Positions 35,293 through 44,118 of a stretch of DNA of 64,000 nucleotides are shown piece after piece; within the stretch, counting starts at the first letter, position 1, and every line of letters begins with the position of its first letter. Both the position numbers and the translations under genes were made by a program. The notes beneath the pieces were generated by a model. That model had not been told where the DNA came from. It worked only from the letters and a program-made list of their open reading frames with translations, and did not search any database. Origin of the DNA: UBA981 sp942490995 (GTDB taxonomy: Bacteria > Pseudomonadota > Gammaproteobacteria > Ga0077536); the NCBI GenBank assembly GCA_942490995.1, contig CALOBG010000085.1, positions 62,001 to 126,000 on the forward strand. The letters are read 5' to 3'.

Positions 35293-37398
35293 ATGTTCAG
35301 CCGCATCACCAGCGAGTCGCGCCTGAAGTTGGCGCTGGGCATTTTTTTTCTGTGCCTCAGCGTGCCCGCGTTCCTGCTCGCTTACCGCGCCTACCAGCAG
35401 GCGCAGTGGGAAGTTTTCCATGGCTTTCGCCTGCAGGCCGAGGCCCTGTCGGCGCGCCTCGATGCGGATCTGCGACAACGCCTCGCCAACGAGGATGCAC
35501 GCACATTCATCGACTACGCGTTTGCGGTCGGCGGCGGAGCGCGCTCGCCGCTGGCGGCGTTTCCCACTCCGCAGACATTGCCGGGGCTGGTTGGCTACTT
35601 TCAGGTCGACAGCGCCGGTCGCGTGAGCACGCCGGTGTTGCCGAACCCTGATGACCAGCAGGCGCATGGCCTCGATGCCGAGGAGTACGCGGCGCGTCAG
35701 GCACTCGATGCGCGGCTGCGCGCCGCGCTCGAGGCGCCGGCGATCGGGATCGGCGCACGCCGCGACGCGCCGGCCTCACCCGCGCCATCGGCCGCCGCCG
35801 GTAAGTCACTCGACAGCCTTGCCTCGGCCGATACGCGTGGCAATCTTTTCGAGCGCCTGACCAACGTCGACGAAGGCCGCCAGCGGACCCAGCAGAGCGG
35901 CGATTACGGCACGGTTGCCGATCTCAAGCTCGATCAGCGGCTGGAAAAGAAAAGCCGCGAGCAGCGCGCTGGCGCGCCCGAGCCGGCCTCAGGCGCGGCC
36001 TTTGCGCCGCTCAGGCGCGAGTCGCGCAAGGAGCAGGTCGCGGTGCTGGAAGCGGAACAGGACACCGACCAGATGGCTGACGACAACGTGGTGTCGATAA
36101 TGACACCGCGCAGCTACGCCCTGGCCGACCAGCCGGCCCGCGCAGTGGCAGGTGCGAGTAGCCAGTCAACGCCGCGCGAGGAAACCGCGACTGAACGCAC
36201 GGCGCGGGCCAAAGACCTCTCGACGGTCCGTGTGCGGCTGTTCGAAAGCGAACTCGAGCCGATGAAATTCGAGCGCCTGGACGCCGATCATTTTCTGCTG
36301 TTCCGCAATGTGTGGCGCGATGGTTCGCGCTACGTGCAGGGCGCGGTCATCGAACAGTCCGCGTTTCTGAACGGCATGATCGTCGACGCCTGGCGGGGAA
36401 GCGCCCTGGCCGCGATGTCCAATCTCCTCATCGCCTGGCGTGGCGAAGTGCTGAGTGTCGGCGCGCCGGCAGCGGCTGCGGCGGACGAACGAGCCGGCGG
36501 CCTGCGCGGCGAATTGCTGTACCGCACTCGACTGTCGGCGCCGCTCGCCGAGCTGGAACTGATCTACAGCGTTACCGAACTGCCGCTCGGCGCCAGCATC
36601 GCCTACCTGGGCTGGGTCACACTGGCGCTGATCGTGATCCTCGCCGGCGGCTGTTTCAGCATCTACCGGTTTGCGCTCGGGCAGATGTGCCTGTTTCGCC
36701 AGCAGCAGGATTTCGTTTCCGCGGTCAGTCACGAGTTGAAGACGCCACTGACCTCGATACGTATGTACAGCGAAATGCTCAAGGCCGGATGGGCCGACGA
36801 CGACCGCAAAGCGACCTATTACGAGTTTATCCACGACGAATCCGAGCGCCTGTCGCGCCTGATCGAAAACGTGCTGCAGCTCGCCCGCATGAACCGCGGT
36901 CAGACCCGCCTCGAACTCAAACCGGCCACGATCGACAGTCTGTTTGCGCTGCTCGAAAACAAACTGGCTTCGCAGGTGGCCCAGGCCGGCTTTGTCCTGC
37001 ACGCACAGATCGAAGGCGATACCGGCGCCGCGTTGGTCAAGGTCGACGAAGATGCTCTGGTCCAGATCCTGATCAATTTTGTCGACAACGCGATTAAGTT
37101 TACCCCCGCGGACGCGCCGCAGCGTATCGAACTCAGCGCCGCCAGCCATGGTGAGGACAGCGTGCGGCTGAGCGTGCGCGATTACGGGCCGGGCGTACCC
37201 AAGCCGCAGATGCGGCGCATTTTTGAGCTGTTCTACCGCGCCGAAAACGAACTGACGCGGGACACGGTCGGCACCGGCATCGGTCTGGCCCTGGTGCGCC
37301 AGCTGGCGGGCGCCATGCACACCAGGGTCGACGTCAGCAACCGCGATCCCGGCGCCGAGTTCTCCCTGACCCTGCCGCGGGCGCCGTCACCGACCTGA
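35293..37398 (+). CDS. Sensor histidine kinase with large extracytoplasmic region
   Basis: The start at 35293 (MFSRITSESRLKLALG) is used; a TTG six bases earlier would also fit. Of 701 residues, a first membrane helix is at 14-32 and the second at about 437-460. This leaves an extracytoplasmic part of about 400 residues, partly low-complexity (residues 150-310, Ala/Ser/Glu-rich). The dimerisation domain has His480 (SAVSHELKTPLTSIR), and the ATP domain has NFVDNAIKFTP, DYGPGVP and GTGIGLALVRQL. The sensor region is far larger than in CpxA, so the two systems are not equivalent despite the CpxR-like site. Confidence 0.93.
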   Translation: MFSRITSESRLKLALGIFFLCLSVPAFLLAYRAYQQAQWEVFHGFRLQAEALSARLDADLRQRLANEDARTFIDYAFAVGGGARSPLAAFPTPQTLPGLVGYFQVDSAGRVSTPVLPNPDDQQAHGLDAEEYAARQALDARLRAALEAPAIGIGARRDAPASPAPSAAAGKSLDSLASADTRGNLFERLTNVDEGRQRTQQSGDYGTVADLKLDQRLEKKSREQRAGAPEPASGAAFAPLRRESRKEQVAVLEAEQDTDQMADDNVVSIMTPRSYALADQPARAVAGASSQSTPREETATERTARAKDLSTVRVRLFESELEPMKFERLDADHFLLFRNVWRDGSRYVQGAVIEQSAFLNGMIVDAWRGSALAAMSNLLIAWRGEVLSVGAPAAAAADERAGGLRGELLYRTRLSAPLAELELIYSVTELPLGASIAYLGWVTLALIVILAGGCFSIYRFALGQMCLFRQQQDFVSAVSHELKTPLTSIRMYSEMLKAGWADDDRKATYYEFIHDESERLSRLIENVLQLARMNRGQTRLELKPATIDSLFALLENKLASQVAQAGFVLHAQIEGDTGAALVKVDEDALVQILINFVDNAIKFTPADAPQRIELSAASHGEDSVRLSVRDYGPGVPKPQMRRIFELFYRAENELTRDTVGTGIGLALVRQLAGAMHTRVDVSNRDPGAEFSLTLPRAPSPT

Positions 37399-37480
37399 TG
37401 CGTAGTCGTGGTTGAGATCGGCGCGCCGAATCGGTAGCTTGGCCGTTGGCCGCAGCCCCGCGGCGCCAGTGGAGAAGACC

Positions 37481-38110
37481 ATGAACGGCATCCATGATCT
37501 GGGTGGCTTCACCTGTTTCGGTCCGGTCACACGCGACCCGGACGAGCCGGTATTCAAAGCCGACTGGGAGCGTCGAGTGTTTGGCATGATGATGATCGGC
37601 GGCGCCACGCTCGGACCCATCGACGCCATGCGCCACGCCATCGAGCGCATGGATCCGGTGCATTACCTGGAAAGCTCCTATTACGAACACTGGCTGGCGG
37701 CGGTCGAAACTCGCAGCGCCGAGTGCGATCTGGCGAACGCGGAAAAATCCACGGACACCATCGGCGCCGAGGTGATCGCCGAGGTTGTCGCCGGTGGGAT
37801 GCCTGCTGAGCGTGCGATGAGTGGGGTCGAGCCGCGCTTCAAGGTCGGCGATTCGGTGCAGACCAAAAACCTCAACCCGCGCGGCCACACGCGGCTGCCG
37901 CGCTACGTGCGCGGCCATCGCGGCACGGTGCACAAGCTGCACGGCAACCACGTGTTTCCCGATACCGCTGCCCACCACCAGGGTGAAAACCCGCAGCCGC
38001 TGTACTCGGTCCGTTTCAGCGCCACGGAGTTATGGGGCGACGCCGCGGTCGGGCGCGATAGCCTGTATATCGATTTATGGGAAAACTACCTGGAGGCCGC
38101 CACATCATGA
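37481..38110 (+). CDS. nthB: Nitrile hydratase beta subunit
   Basis: The start at 37481 (MNGIHDLGGFTCFGPV) has GGAG ten bases upstream; MNGIHDxGG is the signature start of the subunit. The 209-residue product continues with FKADWERRVFGMMM, YYEHWLAAVE and, in the C-terminal SH3-like domain, FKVGDSVQTKNLNPRGHTRLPRYVRGHRG and LWGDAA. The subunit pairs with alpha to form the enzyme that hydrates nitriles to amides. The beta-alpha-accessory order and an ATGA overlap with the alpha gene match the cobalt-type loci of Rhodococcus. Confidence 0.95.
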   Translation: MNGIHDLGGFTCFGPVTRDPDEPVFKADWERRVFGMMMIGGATLGPIDAMRHAIERMDPVHYLESSYYEHWLAAVETRSAECDLANAEKSTDTIGAEVIAEVVAGGMPAERAMSGVEPRFKVGDSVQTKNLNPRGHTRLPRYVRGHRGTVHKLHGNHVFPDTAAHHQGENPQPLYSVRFSATELWGDAAVGRDSLYIDLWENYLEAATS

Positions 38111-38748
38111 GCGATCATCACCATCATTCAGCGCCGGTCAATCCGTACCTCGAAAAACGCCGCAGCCCGGAGCAGACCGCCGCGCTTGAAGCGCGTACCA
38201 GGGCGATGGAAGAGTTGCTGGTGAGTAAAGGTCTGCTGACCAGTGCAGCCCTCGACCGCATGGTCGAAATTTTCGAACACGACCTCGGGCCGATGAACGG
38301 GGCACGGGTGGTGGCCCGGGCCTGGTGTGATCCCGACTACAAGGCCCGCTTGCTCGACAACGCCACCGCAGCGATCGCGGAGCTCGGCTACAGCGGCCTG
38401 CAGGGCGAACACATGGTGGTGGTGGAAAACACCCCCGAAGTCCACAACGTGGTCGTCTGCACCTTGTGCTCGTGTTACCCGTGGCCGGTGCTGGGCCTGC
38501 CGCCGACCTGGTACAAGGACGCGCCGTACCGTTCGCGGGTGGTGATCGATCCGCGCTCGGTACTGGCCGAATTCGGCACCGAACTCGACCCATCGGTCGA
38601 AGTCCGGGTATGGGATTCGAGCGCCGAGGTGCGCTACCTGGTGCTGCCGGAACGACCCGCCGGGAGTGACGGGCTGAGCGAAGAACAGCTCGCGGCGCTT
38701 ATCACCCGTGATGCCATGATCGGCGTCACCCAGGTGTCGGCCCACTGA
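38107..38748 (+). CDS. nthA: Nitrile hydratase alpha subunit (cobalt type)
   Basis: This 213-residue subunit carries the metal claw VCTLCSCYPWPVLGLPP: Cys118, Cys121, Ser122 and Cys123. Threonine at 119 marks the cobalt form (iron forms have serine), and the two inner cysteines are normally oxidised to sulphinate and sulphenate. The conserved YRSRVV with the active-site arginine follows. The N-terminus has a natural four-histidine run (SDHHHHS). It converts R-CN and water to R-CONH2 in the cytoplasm, and is co-translated with beta. Confidence 0.96.
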   Translation: MSDHHHHSAPVNPYLEKRRSPEQTAALEARTRAMEELLVSKGLLTSAALDRMVEIFEHDLGPMNGARVVARAWCDPDYKARLLDNATAAIAELGYSGLQGEHMVVVENTPEVHNVVVCTLCSCYPWPVLGLPPTWYKDAPYRSRVVIDPRSVLAEFGTELDPSVEVRVWDSSAEVRYLVLPERPAGSDGLSEEQLAALITRDAMIGVTQVSAH

Positions 38749-38749
38749 C

Positions 38750-39046
38750 ATGGAAATCAAACATCGCGATCAGATCGCCTACATGGACGGCGCTGGCGCA
38801 CTGCCACGCCGCAGCGGCGAACTGGTGTTTCATGACGACTGGGAACGGCGCGCGTTTGCCATGGCGGTCGCCCTGTGCGAGCAGGGTCATTATCCATGGG
38901 AGACGTTTCGCGCCCGTCTGATCGCCGAAATCAACGCAACCGGAGAAAGCGCCGCACATCCCGACCCCTCCGCGCCGGGCTACTACGAGCACTGGCTGGC
39001 ATCGCTGGAGAAAGTCCTGGTGGATTGCGGCCTGGTCGAGGCCTGA
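38750..39046 (+). CDS. Nitrile hydratase accessory protein (NhhG/P14K-type metallochaperone)
   Basis: This 98-residue protein resembles the N-terminal half of the beta subunit: ELVFHDDWERRAFAMAVALCEQGHYPWETFRARLI and PGYYEHWLASLEKVL are shared in form. It belongs to the activator family that loads cobalt and drives oxidation of the claw cysteines by subunit swapping. It starts one base after the alpha stop. Its TGA is directly followed by the edge of a partial palindromic repeat. Confidence 0.92.
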   Translation: MEIKHRDQIAYMDGAGALPRRSGELVFHDDWERRAFAMAVALCEQGHYPWETFRARLIAEINATGESAAHPDPSAPGYYEHWLASLEKVLVDCGLVEA

Positions 39047-39101
39047 CAGGCTGGTGAAAAACACCGCCCACGGTATCCGCAGTAGTTTTTCGCCTTGCCT
39101 G
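39047..39101. repeat. Partial copy (deletion form) of the 141-bp palindromic element
   Basis: It begins CAGGCTGGTGAAAAAC, the left tip of the element, and jumps directly to the right end (CGCCCACGGTATCCGCAG... to GCCTG). The right-end sequence is the same as in the full copy beside it, so it looks like an internally deleted local duplicate. It starts on the base after the accessory-gene stop codon. Confidence 0.8.
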
Positions 39102-39104
39102 CAG

Positions 39105-39245
39105 CAGGGTGGTGAAAAACGTAGCGAGGAATGCCGTGGGCAAGGCGTGCGCGAGACGAGGACCGGAGTTTACTGGTGTAAATGAGGACCGCAGGCGAGT
39201 GCACAACGCCGCCCACGGTATCCGCAGTAGTTTTTCACCACCCTG
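39105..39245. repeat. 141-bp palindromic repeat element, copy A
   Basis: It has terminal inverted repeats CAGGGTGGTGAAAAAC and its complement, a middle inner palindrome around GGAGTTTACTGGTGTAAATG, and arms that pair with each other (GCCGTGGGC left, GCCCACGGT right). The right tip CCCTG abuts CTA, which is the TAG stop of the minus-strand isomerase gene. No ORF of its own is supported. Confidence 0.9.
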
Positions 39246-39884
39246 CTAGCGTTTGCGCTCGGCGGCTTTGGGCAGCGTCGCCAGGCGCCGCATTTCATCG
39301 TTGTCGAGGACCGCGGGATCGGCGAGGTAATCGAGCAGCATATCGGTGAGGTCGCAGCCCCAGAACAATTCGCCGTTATCGAGTACAAACGTCGGCACCC
39401 CGTAGACCCCCGCTGCGATGGCGCGTTCGGTGTTTGCGCGCAGCGTGTCCTTGACCGCCGGTGCGCTGATCACGGCGTCGACGTCTTTGACCTCAAGACG
39501 CTCGGCGAGGGCGGCAAAGCCGGCTTCGCCATGTACGTCGCGGCCTTCGCCCCAGATGTAGTCGAAAATCGTCGCAATCGCGGCGTGCTCGGCGTCGAGC
39601 GCGATGGCGAGGCGCAGGGCTTTCAGTGGGTTGAACGGATGGGCCGGCGGGGTGCGGAACCTGACGCCGAGGCGCTCGGCGTACCAGTGGCAATAACGAT
39701 AAGTCTGGGTGCGCTTGGCCGGGATCTCCGCCGGGCCTTTATGCTGCCAGTGACCGAGCAGGCCGGCAAACAACAGTGGCCGGGCCGTGATCGTCAACAC
39801 GCCGTCAAAGCGCTGCAACTGTTTGAACTGCAGATAGGCGAACGGCGAAATGAAATCGAAGTACCAGTCGGCCGGGCGGGTCAT
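39246..39884 (-). CDS. 2-hydroxychromene-2-carboxylate isomerase / DsbA-family oxidoreductase
   Basis: This 212-residue thioredoxin-fold protein opens with WYFDFISPFAYLQF, where Ser13 replaces the DsbA cysteine. It holds RYCHWYAERLG and the C-terminal GVYGVPTFVLDN with cis-proline, as in kappa-class GST-like isomerases. Glutathione-dependent isomerisation is the family reaction. Its gene follows the acyl-CoA synthetase by 24 bases and is the last of the minus-strand nitrile-linked genes. Its TAG stop is formed at the edge of repeat copy A. Confidence 0.9.
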   Translation of the reverse strand: MTRPADWYFDFISPFAYLQFKQLQRFDGVLTITARPLLFAGLLGHWQHKGPAEIPAKRTQTYRYCHWYAERLGVRFRTPPAHPFNPLKALRLAIALDAEHAAIATIFDYIWGEGRDVHGEAGFAALAERLEVKDVDAVISAPAVKDTLRANTERAIAAGVYGVPTFVLDNGELFWGCDLTDMLLDYLADPAVLDNDEMRRLATLPKAAERKR

Positions 39885-39908
39885 TGAAGTTCTCCGTGCA
39901 AACCTGGA

Positions 39909-41540
39909 TCAGGCGTGTGCGCGCTCGAACTGTTCGCGCGCGGATGGATAGTCGGCCTTGCCATTCGGTGCGCGCGGGACACGCTCGACGATAACCACTT
40001 CGCGCGGCACCTTGTAACCAGCCAGCACGCCGTGCGCGCCGGCGATAATGGCCTCGGCACTGGTCGCCGCGCCGGGAGCGCACGAAGCGACCGCGACCAC
40101 GCGATTGCCGAAACGTTCGTCGGGCACGCCGAACACCAGCGCATCCTCGACTTCGAGCTGGCGCTTGAGGACTTCTTCGACTTCCTCGGGGAAAACCTTT
40201 TCGCCGCCGGTGTTGATGCAGTTCGAGCCGCGTCCGAGCAGCTCCAGCGAGCCGTCGGCACCGACCCGCGCCATGTCGCCGGGGAAAGCGTAACGCACAC
40301 CGTCGACCTCGCGAAATGTGCGCGCGGATTTTTCCGGGTCCTTGTAATAACCGGACGGCACCAGGCCACCGCTGGCAACCAGTCCGGTTTCCTTAGAGCC
40401 CGGCGCGATTTCGCGGCCATCCTCGCTGAACACCTTGGTGGTTGGCGACAACATGAAACGCGCGGTATCGGCGCGCGGTGAATCCCTGGTGCTCAAGGAC
40501 TGGCCCATGCCGCCCTCGGTCGAGCCGAGGATGTCGGCGATAGCCAGGTGCGGGATCTGTTCGAACAGTGCTTCCTTGACTTCGACGGAGAACATCGCGC
40601 CGGAGGAAATCATCAGGCGCAGGCAGTCGAGTTGCCAGCGTCCGGGATTGTCCTGCAGCGCGCGCAACAACGGCCGGGCGAAGGCATCACCAACGATGAT
40701 CAGATGCTGGACACGGTCACGCGAGACCGTCTCCCACAATTCGAGCGCGTCGAGGCCGCGGTCTTCCAGCAGCACTGCGGTGCCGCCCATCATGTGCGGC
40801 GCCATCATGCCGAGCCAGCAGCCGGTGCCGTGCATCAGCGGTGGCGCCGACATCGCCACCATCGGCGGCGTCTGACCCGCGCGTTCCGCGATGCCGGCCA
40901 GCAGCGTTTCGACGTCGGTAATCGGTTCGAGGCCGATCATCGGCGGGTAGCCGGCAATAAAAAATTCCGTGAACTCCGCGAACGGATACATCACGCCCTT
41001 GGGCATGCCGGTCGTGCCGCCGGTGTAGAGCATGTAGATCTCGTCGCCTGCCGGATCCACGCGCGCGGCCGGTGCGAAGCGCGTCTGCACTTCCTCGTAC
41101 GCGATTGCACCCGGTACGCGCGGTTCGCCCGCAGTGCTTGACTCGTCCGCGACTTCGACCAGCAGCCGCAGTTTCGGCAGCTGCGGCGCTACGCGGGCGA
41201 TGCGATCGGCCAGCGCGGCGTGATACACGACCGCCTCGGCATCGGCATTGTCGAGCAGGTAACGCAGTTCTTCGTCGAGGTAGCGGTAATTGACGTTGAC
41301 CGGTACGGCGCGCATTTTCAGCGCGGCGAAATTCGTTTCGCAATATTCCGGCGAGTTATACAGGTACATGCCGACCTTGGCGTGCGCCTCGAGTCCGGCA
41401 TCCTGGAACGCGCTAACCAGTCGCGCCGCGCGTTGTTCGTAGTCGCGCCAGCTTACGTGGCGCTCGCCCTGAATGACGGCGTCCTGTTGCGGCACGATAT
41501 CGGCCACGCGCTCCCAGATCTTGGCGAAATGTGTGGTCAT
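39909..41540 (-). CDS. AMP-dependent acyl-CoA synthetase
   Basis: The start at 41540 (MTTHFAKIWERVADIVP) is used, since the longer frame runs into repeat copy B. The 543-residue product has the phosphate loop YTGGTTGMPKG, the AMP motif ILGSTEGGMGQSLS, the hinge DMARVGADGSLELLGR and the C-terminal PRAPNGKADY with the catalytic lysine. It activates a carboxylic acid to acyl-CoA. Position between an amidase and an isomerase gene suggests it takes the acid set free from nitrile-derived amides. Confidence 0.93.
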   Translation of the reverse strand: MTTHFAKIWERVADIVPQQDAVIQGERHVSWRDYEQRAARLVSAFQDAGLEAHAKVGMYLYNSPEYCETNFAALKMRAVPVNVNYRYLDEELRYLLDNADAEAVVYHAALADRIARVAPQLPKLRLLVEVADESSTAGEPRVPGAIAYEEVQTRFAPAARVDPAGDEIYMLYTGGTTGMPKGVMYPFAEFTEFFIAGYPPMIGLEPITDVETLLAGIAERAGQTPPMVAMSAPPLMHGTGCWLGMMAPHMMGGTAVLLEDRGLDALELWETVSRDRVQHLIIVGDAFARPLLRALQDNPGRWQLDCLRLMISSGAMFSVEVKEALFEQIPHLAIADILGSTEGGMGQSLSTRDSPRADTARFMLSPTTKVFSEDGREIAPGSKETGLVASGGLVPSGYYKDPEKSARTFREVDGVRYAFPGDMARVGADGSLELLGRGSNCINTGGEKVFPEEVEEVLKRQLEVEDALVFGVPDERFGNRVVAVASCAPGAATSAEAIIAGAHGVLAGYKVPREVVIVERVPRAPNGKADYPSAREQFERAHA

Positions 41541-41575
41541 ACGTGTTCCTCGGCTGGTGGGCGACATCTGGTTAA

Positions 41576-41716
41576 CAGGGTGGTGAAAAACTACTGCGGA
41601 GGTCGTGCGCGGCGTTGCGGACTCGGCAGCCAGCCTCATTTACACCAGTAAACTCCGGTCCTCGTCTCGCCCGCGCCTTGCGCCCGACCTTCCTCGCGAC
41701 GTTTTTCACCACCCTG
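41576..41716. repeat. 141-bp palindromic repeat element, copy B
   Basis: This copy is inverted relative to copy A, starts TAACAGGGTGGTGAAAAAC and ends GTTTTTCACCACCCTG. It lies in the 250-base gap between the amidase stop and the acyl-CoA synthetase start, so any transcript of that run crosses it. One arm has a small change (GAGGCTGGCTG) absent from other copies. Confidence 0.9.
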
Positions 41717-41793
41717 TTCGCGGTCCGACGCAAGTCGCGGCATTGTAATAAGTTTCGGCGCGAACGGTGGGCGGATGTGCCGGCCTTGTCCGA

Positions 41794-43203
41794 TTACTGT
41801 TGCAAAGGCGGACGGCGCGTGGCCCACGGCCGTAGCGCTTCGATCGCGGCGCAAACTTCGAGTACCGCGAGATCGGCAAAACGCGGGCCGACCACCTGCA
41901 ATCCCACCGGCAAGCCGCCAGCGGTCCAACCGCAGGGGATACTCGCCGCCGGATGTCCGGTGAGATTGAACGGGTAGGTGAACGACAGCCAGTCCATGCC
42001 GCTGACCGCCCGTCCGGCGATGGTCCGCGGTCGCTGGCCATGCAGGAACGCTGGCACCGCCAGGGACGGCGTAATGAGCATATCGTGGCGGGTAAAAAAT
42101 TCTTCGAGTTGAACGCTGAGGCGATCGCGCTCGACATTCGCGGCGAGGTAGTCATGGGCGGAAAGGCTTGCGCCGTTGCGGGTAAATTCGAGCATTTCCG
42201 GCTCGAGAAGTTCAGGATGCTGGTCGGCGAGCGGCCGCGCAAAGATGTAGTTTTCAGCCCGAATGATGGTATTGAACGCGGCCTCGGGATTGTCGATCTT
42301 GAGCGCATCGGGGGTCAGCGACCAGCCGGCCGCGTCAAGGTCGGTAAGCGCCGCCACGACCAGTTGTTCGACCTCGCTGTCGAGCGCCGCATAGCCGAGG
42401 TCAAGGCTCCAGCCGATACGCGTGGTGGCGGGCGCGGATCGCAGCGGCGCGCCAAAGTCCGTAGCCGAGGCCGGCAAAGTACGTGGCGCTCGTGCGTCCG
42501 GCCCGGCAATGACCCCCAGCATCAGCGCGGCGTCGGCGACCGTGCGGGTCATCGGTCCGGTGTGCGCGATGGTTGCGCCGCCGCCAAAGCCGGGCCCGCC
42601 CGGCACGCGTCCGAAACTCGGTTTGAGTCCAACGATGCCACAGAAGCTCGCCGGGGTGCGGATCGAGCCGCCGCCGTCGGTGCCCAGCGATAACGGCGCC
42701 AGTCCGGCCGCGGTTGCGGCGCCGGAACCGCCACTCGAACCGCCGGCGGTGCGCTGCGCGTCCCAGGGGTTGTTGGTTGTTCCGAACAGGATATTTTCCG
42801 TACTGCTTTTGAAGCCGAACTCGGGGGTGTTGGTTTTGCCGAGCAGGATCGCGCCGGCCGCGCGCAAACGTTCGACCGCGATGGCGTCCTGCGTGGGCAG
42901 GTAATCGGCGTAGCACCGCGAACCACCGGTGGTCCGTACGCCATTCGTGAACAGCAGATCTTTAACCGCGAACGGCACGCCGTGCAGCGCACCGAGCGGT
43001 TTGCCGGTCATCAGCGCCTGCTCGGCCGCGTGCGCCTCGGCCAGGGCGTGCTCGGTGCACACCGTAACGTAAGCATTGAGGTGCGGATTGAGCCGCTCTA
43101 TGCGATCGAGGTAAGCCTGCACCAGCTCCTGCGGCGACAGCTTGCGTGTGCGGATCAGTGCCGCGAGTTCGGTCGCGGTGCGAAAACACAGTTCGTTGTC
43201 CAT
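41794..43203 (-). CDS. Amidase-signature family amidase (nitrile block)
   Basis: This is a 469-residue amidase. The triad is Lys81 (GVPFAVKDLL), Ser156 (TAGGSSGGSG) and Ser180 (DGGGSIRTP), with spacings of 75 and 24 as in fatty acid amide hydrolase. It opens ELCFRTATELAALIRTRKLSPQELVQAYLDRIE, listed in pieces. It hydrolyses amides to acid and ammonia and is the expected second step after nitrile hydratase, whose genes converge on this run. No signal peptide is seen. Confidence 0.94.
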   Translation of the reverse strand: MDNELCFRTATELAALIRTRKLSPQELVQAYLDRIERLNPHLNAYVTVCTEHALAEAHAAEQALMTGKPLGALHGVPFAVKDLLFTNGVRTTGGSRCYADYLPTQDAIAVERLRAAGAILLGKTNTPEFGFKSSTENILFGTTNNPWDAQRTAGGSSGGSGAATAAGLAPLSLGTDGGGSIRTPASFCGIVGLKPSFGRVPGGPGFGGGATIAHTGPMTRTVADAALMLGVIAGPDARAPRTLPASATDFGAPLRSAPATTRIGWSLDLGYAALDSEVEQLVVAALTDLDAAGWSLTPDALKIDNPEAAFNTIIRAENYIFARPLADQHPELLEPEMLEFTRNGASLSAHDYLAANVERDRLSVQLEEFFTRHDMLITPSLAVPAFLHGQRPRTIAGRAVSGMDWLSFTYPFNLTGHPAASIPCGWTAGGLPVGLQVVGPRFADLAVLEVCAAIEALRPWATRRPPLQQ

Positions 43204-43229
43204 GCCGGTTCTCTAGGGTGTGGCGCGGT

Positions 43230-43913
43230 TCAACGCCGCGCCGCGCGAAAACCCGCCGCGCGTGCGTCGCCTTCGTTGTCAAAGCAGCGATCACCCTGCT
43301 CGGCGCGGATTTTCACGCGCGCGTAATCGCGATCACCCTGGCGGTGATAAATTTTGTCGCCCCTGGCATTGACGTTGCCCTTGACCGCGCACTCGCCACT
43401 GTTCGCGTCGGCCGTACGTTGTGACCGGCGCCAGTCCCAGGGCGTGATGAATTCGCTGTCCCACAGCCCCCTTCGCGCGGCGCGGGCGCTGTCTTCGGCG
43501 GCAATGTAGGCGTGTGAATGGCGCCGGTACGCGAGCGCCATGCCGATTTCGACCATCATGGCGTTGATATTGACCTCACCACGACGGCAGGTAACCAGCG
43601 CGCGCTGGTAATGGTCGTACTCCGAGCCGAGGCAGCGCACGGGTCTGCGCGCAAGCAGGAACGCGAGCGCCTCGGTGGCTGCGCGACCACACTGCCAGGG
43701 TTTGCCCGCAACGCTGCAGGACTGTTGAAACTCCGGTGCGTCGATACCCTGCAAACGCATTTCCTGACCATCGATAACCAGGCTGTCGCCATCGATCGCG
43801 CGCGCCGTGCCGCTGAACTCGAAGGCCGGCGCCGCGGCAGGCGCCAGTACGGTCAGCGCGGCGGTGAGGGCGAAAGCCAAAGCTGTCAGGGTTGTCGGCG
43901 GCACGCTTTTCAT
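43230..43913 (-). CDS. Exported thermonuclease (SNase-like) family protein
   Basis: The start at 43913 (MKSVPPTTLTALAFAL) gives a signal peptide. Of about 227 residues, the SNase core has FSGTARAIDGDSLVID, RLQGIDAPEF and VNINAMMVEIGMALAYRR. The Arg/Glu pair of true staphylococcal nuclease is only partly evident. The C-terminal 60 residues (ECAVKGNVNARGDKIYHRQGDRDY...) form an Excalibur-like or related extension with two cysteines. It is extracytoplasmic and acts on nucleic acid by family. Confidence 0.88.
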   Translation of the reverse strand: MKSVPPTTLTALAFALTAALTVLAPAAAPAFEFSGTARAIDGDSLVIDGQEMRLQGIDAPEFQQSCSVAGKPWQCGRAATEALAFLLARRPVRCLGSEYDHYQRALVTCRRGEVNINAMMVEIGMALAYRRHSHAYIAAEDSARAARRGLWDSEFITPWDWRRSQRTADANSGECAVKGNVNARGDKIYHRQGDRDYARVKIRAEQGDRCFDNEGDARAAGFRAARR

Positions 43914-44118
43914 GACGGTGATTTTCGGCGGGCACAAAAGATTATCGGCCCCTAGTGTCGGCCATCGGCGGCGCGCATGAAAGCAAGATGGGGCTCCGCC
44001 TGCAAAAACGCCCGTCGGTGCTGTGTGGTATGTTCACCCTTGAACGCTTGCGCTGGAGGGGCAGTGTGACAGCGATTTTCTACGCGCAGGCTGCTGAGGC
44101 GCTGGCGCGCGCACCGAC

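Noticed and set aside
39105..39245. Repeat copies as protein-coding (strings such as VKNYC and FTPVNSG recur)
   Set aside because: The recurrent peptides come from the repeated DNA itself. The copies have no start signals, and both arms mutate as a palindrome and not as codons.
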